64,000 nucleotides of DNA from Leifsonia sp. NPDC080035. Its GTDB lineage: Bacteria; Actinomycetota; Actinomycetes; Actinomycetales; Microbacteriaceae. A program made the translations under genes and the position numbers. Below, in pieces: positions 49,524-58,090 of this stretch. The DNA is taken from contig NZ_CP157390.1 of assembly GCF_040050925.1 (NCBI RefSeq), positions 1,736,001 to 1,800,000 of the forward strand. The letters run 5' to 3'. The notes under the pieces are model-generated. The model saw nothing but the letters and a program-made list of their open reading frames with translations. It searched no databases and was not told the DNA's origin. Position 1 is the stretch's first letter. Each line of letters opens with the position of its first letter.

Positions 49524-50228
49524 TTAAATAGGAGCAGTGGTCGTCCGCGTGACGCGGCACGCGAGGCCGAGATCCTCTCGGTCGCCTACGAGGTGCTCGT
49601 CGAGCGCGGCTACGAGGGAATCACCTTCGAGGAGGTCGCCCGGCGGGCGCGTGCATCCAAGCCGACGCTCTACCGGCGCTGGACGTCCAAACGCGAGCTC
49701 GTCGTCGCGGCGCTCCGAGCAGGTCCGGCCAGCCGGGAGGGCGCGGACGTCGTCGACACCGGCAGCCTGCGCGGCGACCTGCTCGCTCTCACGCGCCGCC
49801 TGCTCGTGACGATGAGCGCCACGGACGGGTACTCCGCCCTCGCCCTGCTGCAGGCCGGCTTCGAGGACCGGGCGCTCGGCGACGCCATCGAGCAATCGAT
49901 GGGCCCGACCGGCGGACGCCTCCCCGCGTCGGTCGTCGAGGCCGCGGTCCGGCGTGGCGAGCTGCCGGACGGCGTCGATCCGTTCCCGTACGAGGAGGTC
50001 GCCGGGTCGGTGCTGCTGATGCGGCGGCTGTGCGGACTCGACACCGGCGACGACTACCTCGCGGCGCTGATCGACACAGTCCTGATCCCCGCCCTGCGCG
50101 CGACCGCCACCGCCGAGCCGCGCCCGCTGCCCGCCGGCATCTTCTCCAACCGCGCGACGGCCACCGTCGCCGACCCGCCCGCCGACAGACCCGCCCGACC
50201 CGACAACGAAGGAAGCACCACCGCATGA
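49515..50228 (+). CDS. TetR-family transcriptional regulator
   Basis: The 237-residue protein starts 'VSYLNRSSGRPRDAAREAEILSVAYEVLVERGYEGITFEEVARRARASKPTLYRRWTSKRELVVAAL' (TetR_N), with a C-terminal TetR_C-type domain ('GYSALALLQAGFEDRALGDAIEQ') and a disordered Pro/Arg tail. The GTG is chosen for the -10 box 7 nt upstream and the family N-terminus. The stop overlaps the alpha/beta hydrolase ATG (ATGA), so regulator and enzyme are one operon and the hydrolase substrate may be the inducer. Confidence 0.88.
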   Translation: MSYLNRSSGRPRDAAREAEILSVAYEVLVERGYEGITFEEVARRARASKPTLYRRWTSKRELVVAALRAGPASREGADVVDTGSLRGDLLALTRRLLVTMSATDGYSALALLQAGFEDRALGDAIEQSMGPTGGRLPASVVEAAVRRGELPDGVDPFPYEEVAGSVLLMRRLCGLDTGDDYLAALIDTVLIPALRATATAEPRPLPAGIFSNRATATVADPPADRPARPDNEGSTTA

Positions 50229-51127
50229 CCACCATGACCAACACCCCCGCCATCGACGGTTTCCGCACCGAGCGCCTTCCCGGCGCGGGCGGCGTCGAGC
50301 TGAACGTCGCGGTCGGAGGCTCGGGGCCAGCGGTCGTGCTGCTGCACGGCTTCCCGCAGACGCACTACATGTGGCGGGAGGTCGCCGTGCGCCTCGCCGG
50401 CGAGCACACCGTCATCCTCCCCGACCTGCGCGGCTACGGCGCGAGCGGGAAGCCGGCGGAGGAGACCACCGACACCTACTCCAAGCGCACGATGGGCGAG
50501 GACGTCGTCCGCGTCGCCGCCGCCCTCGGCCACGACCGCTTCGGCCTGATCGGTCACGACCGCGGCGCCCTCGTCGGCGTGCGCGCGGCCCTCGACCACC
50601 CGGAGACCGTGCGCTACCTCGGCATCCTCGACGTGCTCCCGACGCTCGACACCTGGGCGGTGCTGCACGGCGTGGATGCGAAGGTCGCCTGGCACCTGTA
50701 CCTCATGGCCCAGCCCGCCGGGCTCCCCGAGCGGATGATCGCCGCCGTCGCGGAGGACTTCTTCGCGTCCTTCCTGGACGCCTGGGACATCGACGGCACG
50801 ACCTTCACGCCCGAGGTGCGCAGGCACTACCTGGACAGCTCCGTCGCCGCCGTGCCGTCGATCGTCGCCGACTACCGCGCGAGCGCCGGAATCGACCTGG
50901 AGCAGGACCGCGCCGACCGCGAGGAAGGGCGGAAGCTCGCGATGCCGGTCGGCGTCCTCTCGCAGGACTGGGGATCGCAGCTCGGCTTCGACCCGACGGC
51001 GATCTGGGGCGCGTGGTCCGACGACCTGAGCTACGAGCCGATCGACGCGGGCCACTTCATGGCGGAGGAGAAGCCGGACGAGGTGGCCCGGTTCATCCGG
51101 GCGCTCGCGGCCCGCGCCCGCGACTGA
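50225..51127 (+). CDS. Alpha/beta hydrolase, epoxide hydrolase/haloacetate dehalogenase type
   Basis: The 300-residue protein has the oxyanion motif 'VVLLHGFPQTHYMW' and an Asp nucleophile (D112) in 'LIGHDRGALVGVRAA', not Ser. 'PDLRGYGASGKP' and the catalytic His in 'IDAGHFMAEEKPDEVARF' are also present. An Asp nucleophile in GHDRG places it with epoxide hydrolases and fluoroacetate dehalogenases. It is cytosolic. AAGGAAG precedes the ATG. Confidence 0.88.
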   Translation: MTTMTNTPAIDGFRTERLPGAGGVELNVAVGGSGPAVVLLHGFPQTHYMWREVAVRLAGEHTVILPDLRGYGASGKPAEETTDTYSKRTMGEDVVRVAAALGHDRFGLIGHDRGALVGVRAALDHPETVRYLGILDVLPTLDTWAVLHGVDAKVAWHLYLMAQPAGLPERMIAAVAEDFFASFLDAWDIDGTTFTPEVRRHYLDSSVAAVPSIVADYRASAGIDLEQDRADREEGRKLAMPVGVLSQDWGSQLGFDPTAIWGAWSDDLSYEPIDAGHFMAEEKPDEVARFIRALAARARD

Positions 51128-51140
51128 CCCCCCGACCGCC

Positions 51141-51572
51141 TCACTGCAGGCAGAACTCGTTGCCCTCCGGGTCGCGCATCATGATCGCGAACTCCTCGAA
51201 CGGTCCCCACGAGCCGGAGAGCGTCTTCTCCTCGGTGGCGCCGAGCGCGACCAGCCGGTCGCGCTCGGCCTCCAGCTCCTCGCGGGTGGCGCGGCGGTCC
51301 TCGAACGGCGTGATGTCGATGTGCATCCGGTTGCGTTGCCGCTTCTCGTGGCGGTAGCGGGTGAAGTAGAAGCGCTGGTGAGCCGGATCGCCGTCCCAGG
51401 CCTCCGCACGCTCGGCGAGGTCGTCGTCGGTCAGGCCGGCCTCGCGCAGCGCGGCGACGTCCTCCGGATCCCAGGAGGTCCACTCCGGGTACCCCATCGC
51501 CGCGCACCAGAAGCGCGCGAGCGCGGCCGGATCCTCGGCATGGAACGTGACATTGGCAACCCGCGCAGTCAT
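51141..51572 (-). CDS. VOC-family protein (bleomycin-resistance-like)
   Basis: The 143-residue protein begins 'VANVTFHAEDPAALARFWCAAMGYPEW' and ends 'AIMMRDPEGNEFCLQ', the VOC-superfamily pattern of actinobacterial glyoxalase-like proteins. The middle 'RNRMHIDITPFEDRRATREELEAERDRLVALGA' also fits. Function is unknown. TAGGGT lies 7 nt before its ATG on the minus strand, so translation may be leaderless. Confidence 0.85.
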   Translation of the reverse strand: MTARVANVTFHAEDPAALARFWCAAMGYPEWTSWDPEDVAALREAGLTDDDLAERAEAWDGDPAHQRFYFTRYRHEKRQRNRMHIDITPFEDRRATREELEAERDRLVALGATEEKTLSGSWGPFEEFAIMMRDPEGNEFCLQ

Positions 51573-51664
51573 GCCCCCGACCCTAGGGGAGATCGGCGTG
51601 CGCTCGGGTCATTTAGGATGGATCGGTCGGACAACGCAGCCCGGAGAGGGACCAGAGAAAGCAC

Positions 51665-53152
51665 ATGGCGAGTTCCACTGGAGGGGTCCCCTCCGCCGTC
51701 GAGTCGTACCGAGCCGCCTGGGTGGCACGCGAGGAGGCGGCGGAACAACTGATCCCTCTGATCGGCCGGCTGTACCGCGACCACGGCGTCGTCACGTCCA
51801 TCCACGGCCATCGCCTGATCAACCTTTCCGCCACCGGCGTCATCTCGGTGCACGACCGTGCGCGCGAGCTGGGTCACGACGAGCTGACGCTCGAGCGCAC
51901 CAGGCAGGTGCTGGAGGGGCTGCTCGCCATCGCGCCGGCGCCCGCCTCCATCGATGTGGCACGCCTGGCCATGTCCCTGCCCTCCGACGGCGACGTGATC
52001 CCGCACCTGACGTCGGAGATCGCCAAGGTCCCGGCGGAGGCCGCGGGCGCGGGCGCGACCGACGTGGTCCTCTACGGCTTCGGCCGCATCGGCCGGCTGC
52101 TCGCGCGCATCCTGATCAGCCACGCCGGCAACGGCCACGGGCTGCGGCTGCGCGCGATCGTCGTGCGCCGCGGCTCCGACAACGACCTGCTCAAGCGCGC
52201 CAGCCTGCTCTCCCGCGACTCGGTACATGGGCCGTTCCCCGGCTCGGTGACCGTGGACGCGGAGAACGACGTCCTCATCGCGAACGGGACGCGCATCCAG
52301 GTCATCTACTCCGACGACCCGGCCGAGGTGGACTACACCGCCTACGGCATCCGCGACGCGATCGTCGTCGACAACACGGGACGCTGGCGCGACGAGCAGG
52401 GATTGGCCGCGCACCTGCAGAGCCGCGGCGCCGCCCGCGTGCTGCTCACCGCGCCGGGCAAGACCCCGTTGAAGAACATCGTGCACGGGATCAACGACGA
52501 CACGATCACCGCCGGCGACCGCATCCTCTCCGCCGCCTCCTGCACCACCAACGCCATCACGCCGGTGCTCAAGGTGATCGACGACGCGTACGGCGTCGCA
52601 CGCGGCCACGTGGAGACGGTGCACTCGTTCACCAACGACCAGAACCTCATCGACAACTTCCACAAGGGCGACCGGCGTGGCCGCTCCGCCGTGCTCAACA
52701 TGGTCATCACCGAGACGGGAGCGGCGAAGGCGGTCGCGAAGGCGCTGCCGCAGCTCGAGGGCAGGCTGACGGGGTCTAGCATCCGCGTGCCCACCCCGGA
52801 CGTGTCGCTGGCGATCCTGAACCTGACCCTCGACCGCCCGACCACCAAGGACGAGGTCAACGACTACCTGCGGCGCACGTCGCTGCACTCGAAGCTGCGG
52901 CAGCAGATCGACTACGTCGAGTCGCCCGAGGTGGTCTCCACCGACTTCGTCGGCTCGCACCGTGCGGGGATCGTTGACGGGCTGGCCACCATCGCGGACG
53001 GCGTGAACCTCGTGCTCTACGTCTGGTACGACAACGAGTACGGCTACTCGTGCCAGGTGGTCCGGGTGCTCGAGCGGATGGCGGGCAGCCACCCGGTGGT
53101 CATCCCCGTGCGCCCCGACGTGCGTCCCGAGGTCCGCCGCGCCCTGGTCTGA
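51665..53152 (+). CDS. Glyceraldehyde-3-phosphate dehydrogenase, long form
   Basis: The 495-residue protein has an N-terminal extension of about 130 residues before the NAD-binding start 'VVLYGFGRIGRLLARILI'. The catalytic Cys is in 'LSAASCTTNAITPVL', and the C-terminus is 'LVLYVWYDNEYGYSCQVVRVLERM'. Classic GapA is about 335 residues; this longer type occurs in several bacterial groups besides GapA and often works in the gluconeogenic direction. GapA itself is not in this window. A -10-like TAGGAT is at 51614-51619. Confidence 0.92.
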   Translation: MASSTGGVPSAVESYRAAWVAREEAAEQLIPLIGRLYRDHGVVTSIHGHRLINLSATGVISVHDRARELGHDELTLERTRQVLEGLLAIAPAPASIDVARLAMSLPSDGDVIPHLTSEIAKVPAEAAGAGATDVVLYGFGRIGRLLARILISHAGNGHGLRLRAIVVRRGSDNDLLKRASLLSRDSVHGPFPGSVTVDAENDVLIANGTRIQVIYSDDPAEVDYTAYGIRDAIVVDNTGRWRDEQGLAAHLQSRGAARVLLTAPGKTPLKNIVHGINDDTITAGDRILSAASCTTNAITPVLKVIDDAYGVARGHVETVHSFTNDQNLIDNFHKGDRRGRSAVLNMVITETGAAKAVAKALPQLEGRLTGSSIRVPTPDVSLAILNLTLDRPTTKDEVNDYLRRTSLHSKLRQQIDYVESPEVVSTDFVGSHRAGIVDGLATIADGVNLVLYVWYDNEYGYSCQVVRVLERMAGSHPVVIPVRPDVRPEVRRALV

Positions 53153-53168
53153 TTCCGCCTCGCGCAGG

Positions 53169-53232
53169 CCGCCGAGCACAGGAAAAGCGCTCTTCCGCGG
53201 CCGATTTCGCGACATTCTCCCTGTGCTCGGCG
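53169..53232. repeat. Family C palindrome, copy 2
   Basis: Outer arms GCCGAGCACAGG and CCTGTGCTCGGC match those at 15775-15841, while the inner loop differs. It begins about 17 bp after the dehydrogenase stop. Confidence 0.8.
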
Positions 53233-53272
53233 ACTGCGCGCGTGCGCGCGGCGGTGGCGTACGGTGCGTGGG

Positions 53273-53797
53273 ATGAGCGTCGTGTTCACGGTGGGGCACT
53301 CCACGCGCAGCTTCGAGGAGGTGCTCGCGCTGTTGCGCGACAACGCGGTCGATTGCCTGGTCGACATCCGCTCGTTCCCCTCGTCGCGGCGGCTGCCGCA
53401 GTGGAACCGGGAGGCGATCGAGACGGAGCTGCCCGCGGACATCTCCTACCGCTGGCTGCCGAATCTCGGCGGGCGCAGGCACACGCCAGCCGGTGTCGCG
53501 AGCCCGAACGGTTTCTGGCGAGTCAAGGCGTTCCAGGACTACGCGGACTACATGGCGACCGAGCCGTTCGCCGAGGGCCTGGCCGAGCTGGAAGCGCTGG
53601 CGGAGGAGTGCCGCCCCGCCATCATGTGCAGCGAGGCGGTTCCGTGGCGCTGCCACCGTCGCCTCGTCACTGATGCGCTGCTGGTGGACGGCGTGGACGT
53701 CTTCGACATCCTGTCGGAGACGTCGGTGCGGGCGGCCGTGCTCACCCCGGCCGCCCACGTCGTGGACGGGCATCTGGAGTACCCGCCCGAAGCGTGA
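53273..53797 (+). CDS. DUF488-family protein
   Basis: The 174-residue protein has the DUF488 start 'VVFTVGHSTRSFEEVLALLRDNAVDCLVDIRSFPSSRRLPQWNREAI' and 'PAIMCSEAVPWRCHRRLVTDALL' (Cys and His cluster). The family's function is unknown. TACGGT lies 7 nt before this ATG; the earlier in-frame ATG three codons upstream would overlap that box. Confidence 0.85.
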   Translation: MSVVFTVGHSTRSFEEVLALLRDNAVDCLVDIRSFPSSRRLPQWNREAIETELPADISYRWLPNLGGRRHTPAGVASPNGFWRVKAFQDYADYMATEPFAEGLAELEALAEECRPAIMCSEAVPWRCHRRLVTDALLVDGVDVFDILSETSVRAAVLTPAAHVVDGHLEYPPEA

Positions 53798-53811
53798 AGC
53801 ACCCTCCGCCT

Positions 53812-53879
53812 CCATCGCTTCCGGAGTTCTTCCCGCGACGCGCCGAAGGCAAGCGTGAAGAACTCCGGGAGCGATGGCG
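53812..53879. repeat. Family B palindrome, copy 3
   Basis: CCATCGCTTCCGGAGTTCTT and AAGAACTCCGGGAGCGATGG form the arms around a GC-rich loop. It starts 14 bp after the DUF488 stop. Confidence 0.85.
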
Positions 53880-53971
53880 AGGGGACCGTGACCGCGACGT
53901 CGACTCGCGACTAACGTGTGCGTCGACGGCGCCCGATCGTCCGGGCTCCGCGCGGATGCGATGGAGGAGGC

Positions 53972-56299
53972 GTGCGCGTCGCGACCTGGCTGAGCCGGCA
54001 CGATCCTGGCTACTCGGCGCTGCGGAGGGCCGGACGGGCGGCCATCGCCGTCCCCGCGCTGTTCCTGCTCGGCAGCAGGGTGATCGGGAGCCCGGACGTC
54101 GCGCTGTTCGGCGCATTCGGCTCGTTCGCCATGCTGATGTTCGTCGACTTCGGCGGTCCGCTGCGCGAGCGCGTCCAGGCGCAGGCCGCGCTCGCCGTCT
54201 CCGGAGCCGTGCTCATCTGTCTCGGGACGCTGACCGCGGAGCCGGTCTGGCTGTCGGCGGTGGGGATGGCGGTCGTCGCCTTCGTCATCCTGTTCGCCGG
54301 ATCGGTGAGCTCGGTGCTCGCCTCGGCGGGGACCGCGCTGCTGCTGGCGTTCATCCTTCCGGTCATGCTGCCGGCGCCGATCGCGGCGCTCGGGCCGCGG
54401 CTGCTCGGCTGGGGGCTCGCGTCGGTCGTCGGCATCGTGGCGATCACTGTGCTGTGGCCGTCGCCGGCGCGCGAGCCGCTCCGCGCTCCGGCGGCGCAGG
54501 CGTGCCGCGCGCTCGGCCAGCGGCTGCGGGCGGAGACCGCCTACCTGCTCGGCGGCGCCGACCCCGCGCTCCTGGAGGCGCGCGACCGCACCGTGATCGA
54601 GGGGGACGCGGCCGTCGCCGCCCTGCACTCCGCGTTCCTCACGACCCCGTACCGGCCGACGGGGCTGAGCACGCCGGCGAGGACCGTGGTGCGCCTGGTG
54701 GACGAGCTGAACTGGCTGAACGCCGTCATCCACCAGTTCGACCGGTTCGGGCCCGGCGCGACGTCGGCGCCCGGGCGCATCCACGAGGCCGCGTGGACGG
54801 TGAAGCGCGCGGCAGCGGACGTGCTGGACGAGGGCGCGATGCTCCTCGCCCAGCACGGCGGCGACCCCGGGCCGCTGCAGGAAGCGATGCGGCGTCTCGC
54901 CCAAGCGCGGGAGGCGGTCGAGGAGGCGACGTTGCGCGAGCCGGTCGCCGGGCGGACCGGCGGGGATGCTGCCGGGCCGTCCGGTTCCGCGCTCGCGGGA
55001 GAGCGGGAGGCGGAGGACTTCGTCCGCGCGCTCGACCCGGGCTTCCGCGCGCAGGAGCTCGGCTACGCGGTGGCGACCGTCGCCGCCAACATCGCCCTCA
55101 CCGCCCACGCGGAGCGCCGCACCTGGTGGCAGCGGCTGCTCGGGCGCCAGCCCGGCGACCTCGCCGGACCGGTCGCCGCCGCCGCCGAGCGCGCGGCCGG
55201 GTACGTCGGCTGGAACTCGGTCTGGCTGCGCAACAGCATCCGCGGCGCGATCGGCCTGAGCGCCGCCGTGCTGCTCGCCAAGCTCACCGGGGTCGAGCAC
55301 TCGTTCTGGGTGGTGCTCGGCACCCTCTCCGTGCTGCGGTCGAACGCGCTCAGCACCGGGCAGACCGTGGTCAGGGGCGTGCTCGGCACGGTGGCGGGTG
55401 TCATCCTCGGCGCCGCCGCGCTGTTCGTGATCGGCGACAACCCGATCGTGCTGTGGATCGTGCTGCCGATCGCCATCCTCATCGCCGGTGTCGCCCCGGC
55501 GGCGGTCTCGTTCGCCGCAGGACAGGCCGCCTTCACCGTCGTGCTGGTGCTGCTGTTCAACATCATCGCGCCGACGGGATGGACGGTCGGGCTGATCCGG
55601 ATCGAGGACATCCTGCTCGGCGGGGCGGTGAGCCTGGTCGTCGGCCTGCTGTTCTGGCCGCGCGGGGCCGCGGCGTCGCTGCGGAAGGCGCTCGCCGTCG
55701 CCTACGTCGACGGCGTCGAGTATCTCCGCGCCGTCGTCGACCACGGGCTTGGGCCGCTGGATCAGGACGGCCGGCCGGCGGTGGATGCGCGGGCGCCGTC
55801 GTTGCGCGCGGCCGCCGCCTCCCGCCGGCTTGACGACGCGTTCCGCACCTACCTCGCCGAGCGCGGGACCAAGCGTCGCCCGCTCGCCGAGGTGTCGGCG
55901 TCGGTCACCGGCGTCGCCGGGATGCGGCTGGCGAGCGACGCCATCCTGGAACTCTGGCGGGAACGCGGGGCCGTGCGGGGAGACGACACCGCCGCCAGGC
56001 AGTCGCTCGACGCGTCCCTCCGCCGGCTCGACGACTGGTACCGCGGGCTGGCGGCACGCCTGGTCGCCGGCGACCCGCTCCCCGAGCCGGCCGCAGCGGA
56101 TCCCGCCGCCCCCGAGCGGCTGGCCGACGCGGTGCTCGACGACCTCGACGGCGAGAAGGGAACGGCCTCCGCGACCGCGGTGCGGATCGTCTGGACGGCC
56201 GACTATTTGGAGGTCGTGCGCCGGCTGGAACGCGCGATCGTTACGCCCGTCGGCGTGCTGCGGGATGACTCCTCGCGCAGCCTTCCGCGCTCCGAATGA
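53972..56299 (+). CDS. FUSC-family transporter-like membrane protein
   Basis: The 775-residue protein has two blocks of about six helices (about residues 20-170 and 420-580) separated and followed by long cytosolic helical domains, the FUSC/YccC/aromatic-acid-exporter layout. The second block starts 'NSIRGAIGLSAAVLLAKLTGVEHSFWVVLGTLSVLRSNALSTGQTVVRGVLGTVAGVILGAA', the FUSC signature. It is probably an exporter of organic acids or aromatic compounds. The GTG has GGAGGAGG just upstream. Confidence 0.88.
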   Translation: MRVATWLSRHDPGYSALRRAGRAAIAVPALFLLGSRVIGSPDVALFGAFGSFAMLMFVDFGGPLRERVQAQAALAVSGAVLICLGTLTAEPVWLSAVGMAVVAFVILFAGSVSSVLASAGTALLLAFILPVMLPAPIAALGPRLLGWGLASVVGIVAITVLWPSPAREPLRAPAAQACRALGQRLRAETAYLLGGADPALLEARDRTVIEGDAAVAALHSAFLTTPYRPTGLSTPARTVVRLVDELNWLNAVIHQFDRFGPGATSAPGRIHEAAWTVKRAAADVLDEGAMLLAQHGGDPGPLQEAMRRLAQAREAVEEATLREPVAGRTGGDAAGPSGSALAGEREAEDFVRALDPGFRAQELGYAVATVAANIALTAHAERRTWWQRLLGRQPGDLAGPVAAAAERAAGYVGWNSVWLRNSIRGAIGLSAAVLLAKLTGVEHSFWVVLGTLSVLRSNALSTGQTVVRGVLGTVAGVILGAAALFVIGDNPIVLWIVLPIAILIAGVAPAAVSFAAGQAAFTVVLVLLFNIIAPTGWTVGLIRIEDILLGGAVSLVVGLLFWPRGAAASLRKALAVAYVDGVEYLRAVVDHGLGPLDQDGRPAVDARAPSLRAAAASRRLDDAFRTYLAERGTKRRPLAEVSASVTGVAGMRLASDAILELWRERGAVRGDDTAARQSLDASLRRLDDWYRGLAARLVAGDPLPEPAAADPAAPERLADAVLDDLDGEKGTASATAVRIVWTADYLEVVRRLERAIVTPVGVLRDDSSRSLPRSE

Positions 56300-56344
56300 C
56301 CCCGATCCTCCGCGTTCCGGGCGGAGAGGCGTACTAGTGAAGGG

Positions 56345-57940
56345 GTGACCGATACTCAGCAGAACCCGAAGACCCGCGAGACCGGATGGGCGGGCGGAGC
56401 GGGCGAGCTCGTCTACGGGCTCGACCTCTCGCGTTTCGCGGACGGCGACGGCGACGGCTTCGGCGACTTCGCCGGCGCGATCGCGCACCTCGACTATGTG
56501 GCGTCGCTCGGCGTCACCTGGATCTGGCTGCTGCCGTTCTTCCCGAGCGCCCGGCGCGACAACGGCTACGACGTGGACGACCATCTGGCGGTCGACGAGC
56601 GCTTCGGCGACCTGGACGGGCTGCGCGCCCTGCTCACCCGGGCGCACGAGCTCGGGATGCGCGTGGCGATCGACGCCGTGCTGCACCACACCTCCGACCG
56701 GCACGCCTGGTTCCGCGCGGCGTGCGAGGACCCGGACTCGGCGGCGGCCCGGTTCTTCGTGTGGAGCGAGGACGACTCGGTCGAGAGGGGCGACCATCCG
56801 ATGTTCCCCGGCGAGGAGGACACCGTCTGGACCTACGACGAGCGCGCCGGGCGGTACTACCACCACCAGTTCTACGCGTTCCAGCCGGACCTGAATGCGA
56901 CCGACCCCGACGTCTTCGAGGAGATCGTGGAGGTGCTGAGCTTCTGGATCGGCGTCGGCGTCGACGGCTTCCGCATCGACGCCGCCCTCCTGATCGTGCA
57001 GGGCAAGGGCAGGCCGGACACCGACGTGGACGACGGCTCGTTCTTCGACGCGCTGCGGGCGCGGCTGCGGGAGGTGCGCGAGGACGTGCTGCTGATCGCG
57101 GAGGCGGACGAGTCGCCCGAACTGATGGCGTCCCTCGTGGAGCGCGACCGCTTCGACGCGGTGATCGACTTCAGCCTGAACAACGCGCTGATCCTGTCCC
57201 TGGCGAGGGAGGACTCCGCTCCGCTGCTCGACGCGCTGCGCCGGCTGGATGCGACCATCCCTCCCGAGGCCCGGCTGAACTTCGTGCACAACGCCGACGA
57301 GCTCGACCTGGAGCAGCTCTCGGACGAGGAACGGAAGGAGGCGTTCGCGCAGTTCGCGCCCGACCCGTCGATGCTCATCTACGGCCGCGGCCTGCGTCGC
57401 AACTGGGCGCCGATGCTGCAGCCGTGGGACCGGGTGCGCATGACGATGAGCCTGCTGCACGCGCTGCCCGGCGTCCCGCTGCTGATGGCCGGCCAGGAGA
57501 TCGGCGTCGGCGACGACATGAGCGTCGAGGGCAGGGGAGCGGCCCGCACGACGATGCAGTGGGACGACACCGCCTGGGGTGGTTTCACGACCGCGCCGGA
57601 GTCGCCGCTCACGCTCGGCGCGCAGGTGGACGGGCCGTTCGGCTTCCCCTCGGTCAACGTTGCGGCGCAGGAGACCGACCCGGACTCGCTGCTGACGCTC
57701 ACCCGCTCCATCGCCCGGGTGCGCAGGGAGGCGGGCGCCGACGCCGACGGCTGGACGGCGCTCGACGCGGGCGGCCGCGAGGTGCTGGCGCTGAAGCGCG
57801 ACGGGCTGCTGACGCTGCACAATCTGTCCGCGCATCTCGTGCAGGTGGAGGCGCTGGCCGGGCACGACGTCCACCTCGCCGAGCGCTGGGACGGCCGCAC
57901 CCTCGGGCCGTACGGGTTCGCCTGGCTCCGCTCGGCGTAA
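56345..57940 (+). CDS. GH13 alpha-amylase-family protein, trehalose-synthase-like with altered active site
   Basis: The 531-residue (beta/alpha)8-barrel enzyme has GH13 region I 'MRVAIDAVLHHTSDRHAWF' (D110, H115; usual Asn is His), region II 'GVDGFRIDAALLI' (nucleophile D212), region III 'LLIAEADES' (acid/base E253) and region IV 'NFVHNADELDLEQLSDEER' (D318). Region IV aligns with trehalose synthase 'NHDELTLE', but the His that stabilises the transition state is Ala317. All three catalytic acids remain, so activity is likely but specificity is uncertain. It is cytosolic. Confidence 0.87.
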   Translation: MTDTQQNPKTRETGWAGGAGELVYGLDLSRFADGDGDGFGDFAGAIAHLDYVASLGVTWIWLLPFFPSARRDNGYDVDDHLAVDERFGDLDGLRALLTRAHELGMRVAIDAVLHHTSDRHAWFRAACEDPDSAAARFFVWSEDDSVERGDHPMFPGEEDTVWTYDERAGRYYHHQFYAFQPDLNATDPDVFEEIVEVLSFWIGVGVDGFRIDAALLIVQGKGRPDTDVDDGSFFDALRARLREVREDVLLIAEADESPELMASLVERDRFDAVIDFSLNNALILSLAREDSAPLLDALRRLDATIPPEARLNFVHNADELDLEQLSDEERKEAFAQFAPDPSMLIYGRGLRRNWAPMLQPWDRVRMTMSLLHALPGVPLLMAGQEIGVGDDMSVEGRGAARTTMQWDDTAWGGFTTAPESPLTLGAQVDGPFGFPSVNVAAQETDPDSLLTLTRSIARVRREAGADADGWTALDAGGREVLALKRDGLLTLHNLSAHLVQVEALAGHDVHLAERWDGRTLGPYGFAWLRSA

Positions 57941-57998
57941 GCCCCCCCGACAGCCCCCGCCCTGCCGCCCCCGCCGCCCCGGCCCTCGCCCCCGCTCC

Positions 57999-58053
57999 GA
58001 AGGGCACGTTGTTGTCACTTTTCGCCTCGAAAAGCGACAACAACGTGCCCCTC
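57999..58053. repeat. Family A palindrome, copy 2
   Basis: Arms of 26 nt (57999-58024 and 58028-58053) pair with about two mismatches; the core is GGGCACGTTGTTGTC with its complement, then CTTTTCG/CGAAAAG at the loop. It lies after the GH13 stop and before a WYL gene and matches the element at 11.03 kb. Confidence 0.88.
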
Positions 58054-58090
58054 GATGTCCAGGGTCCGCGGTCCGGGGGAGGATGGTGGG

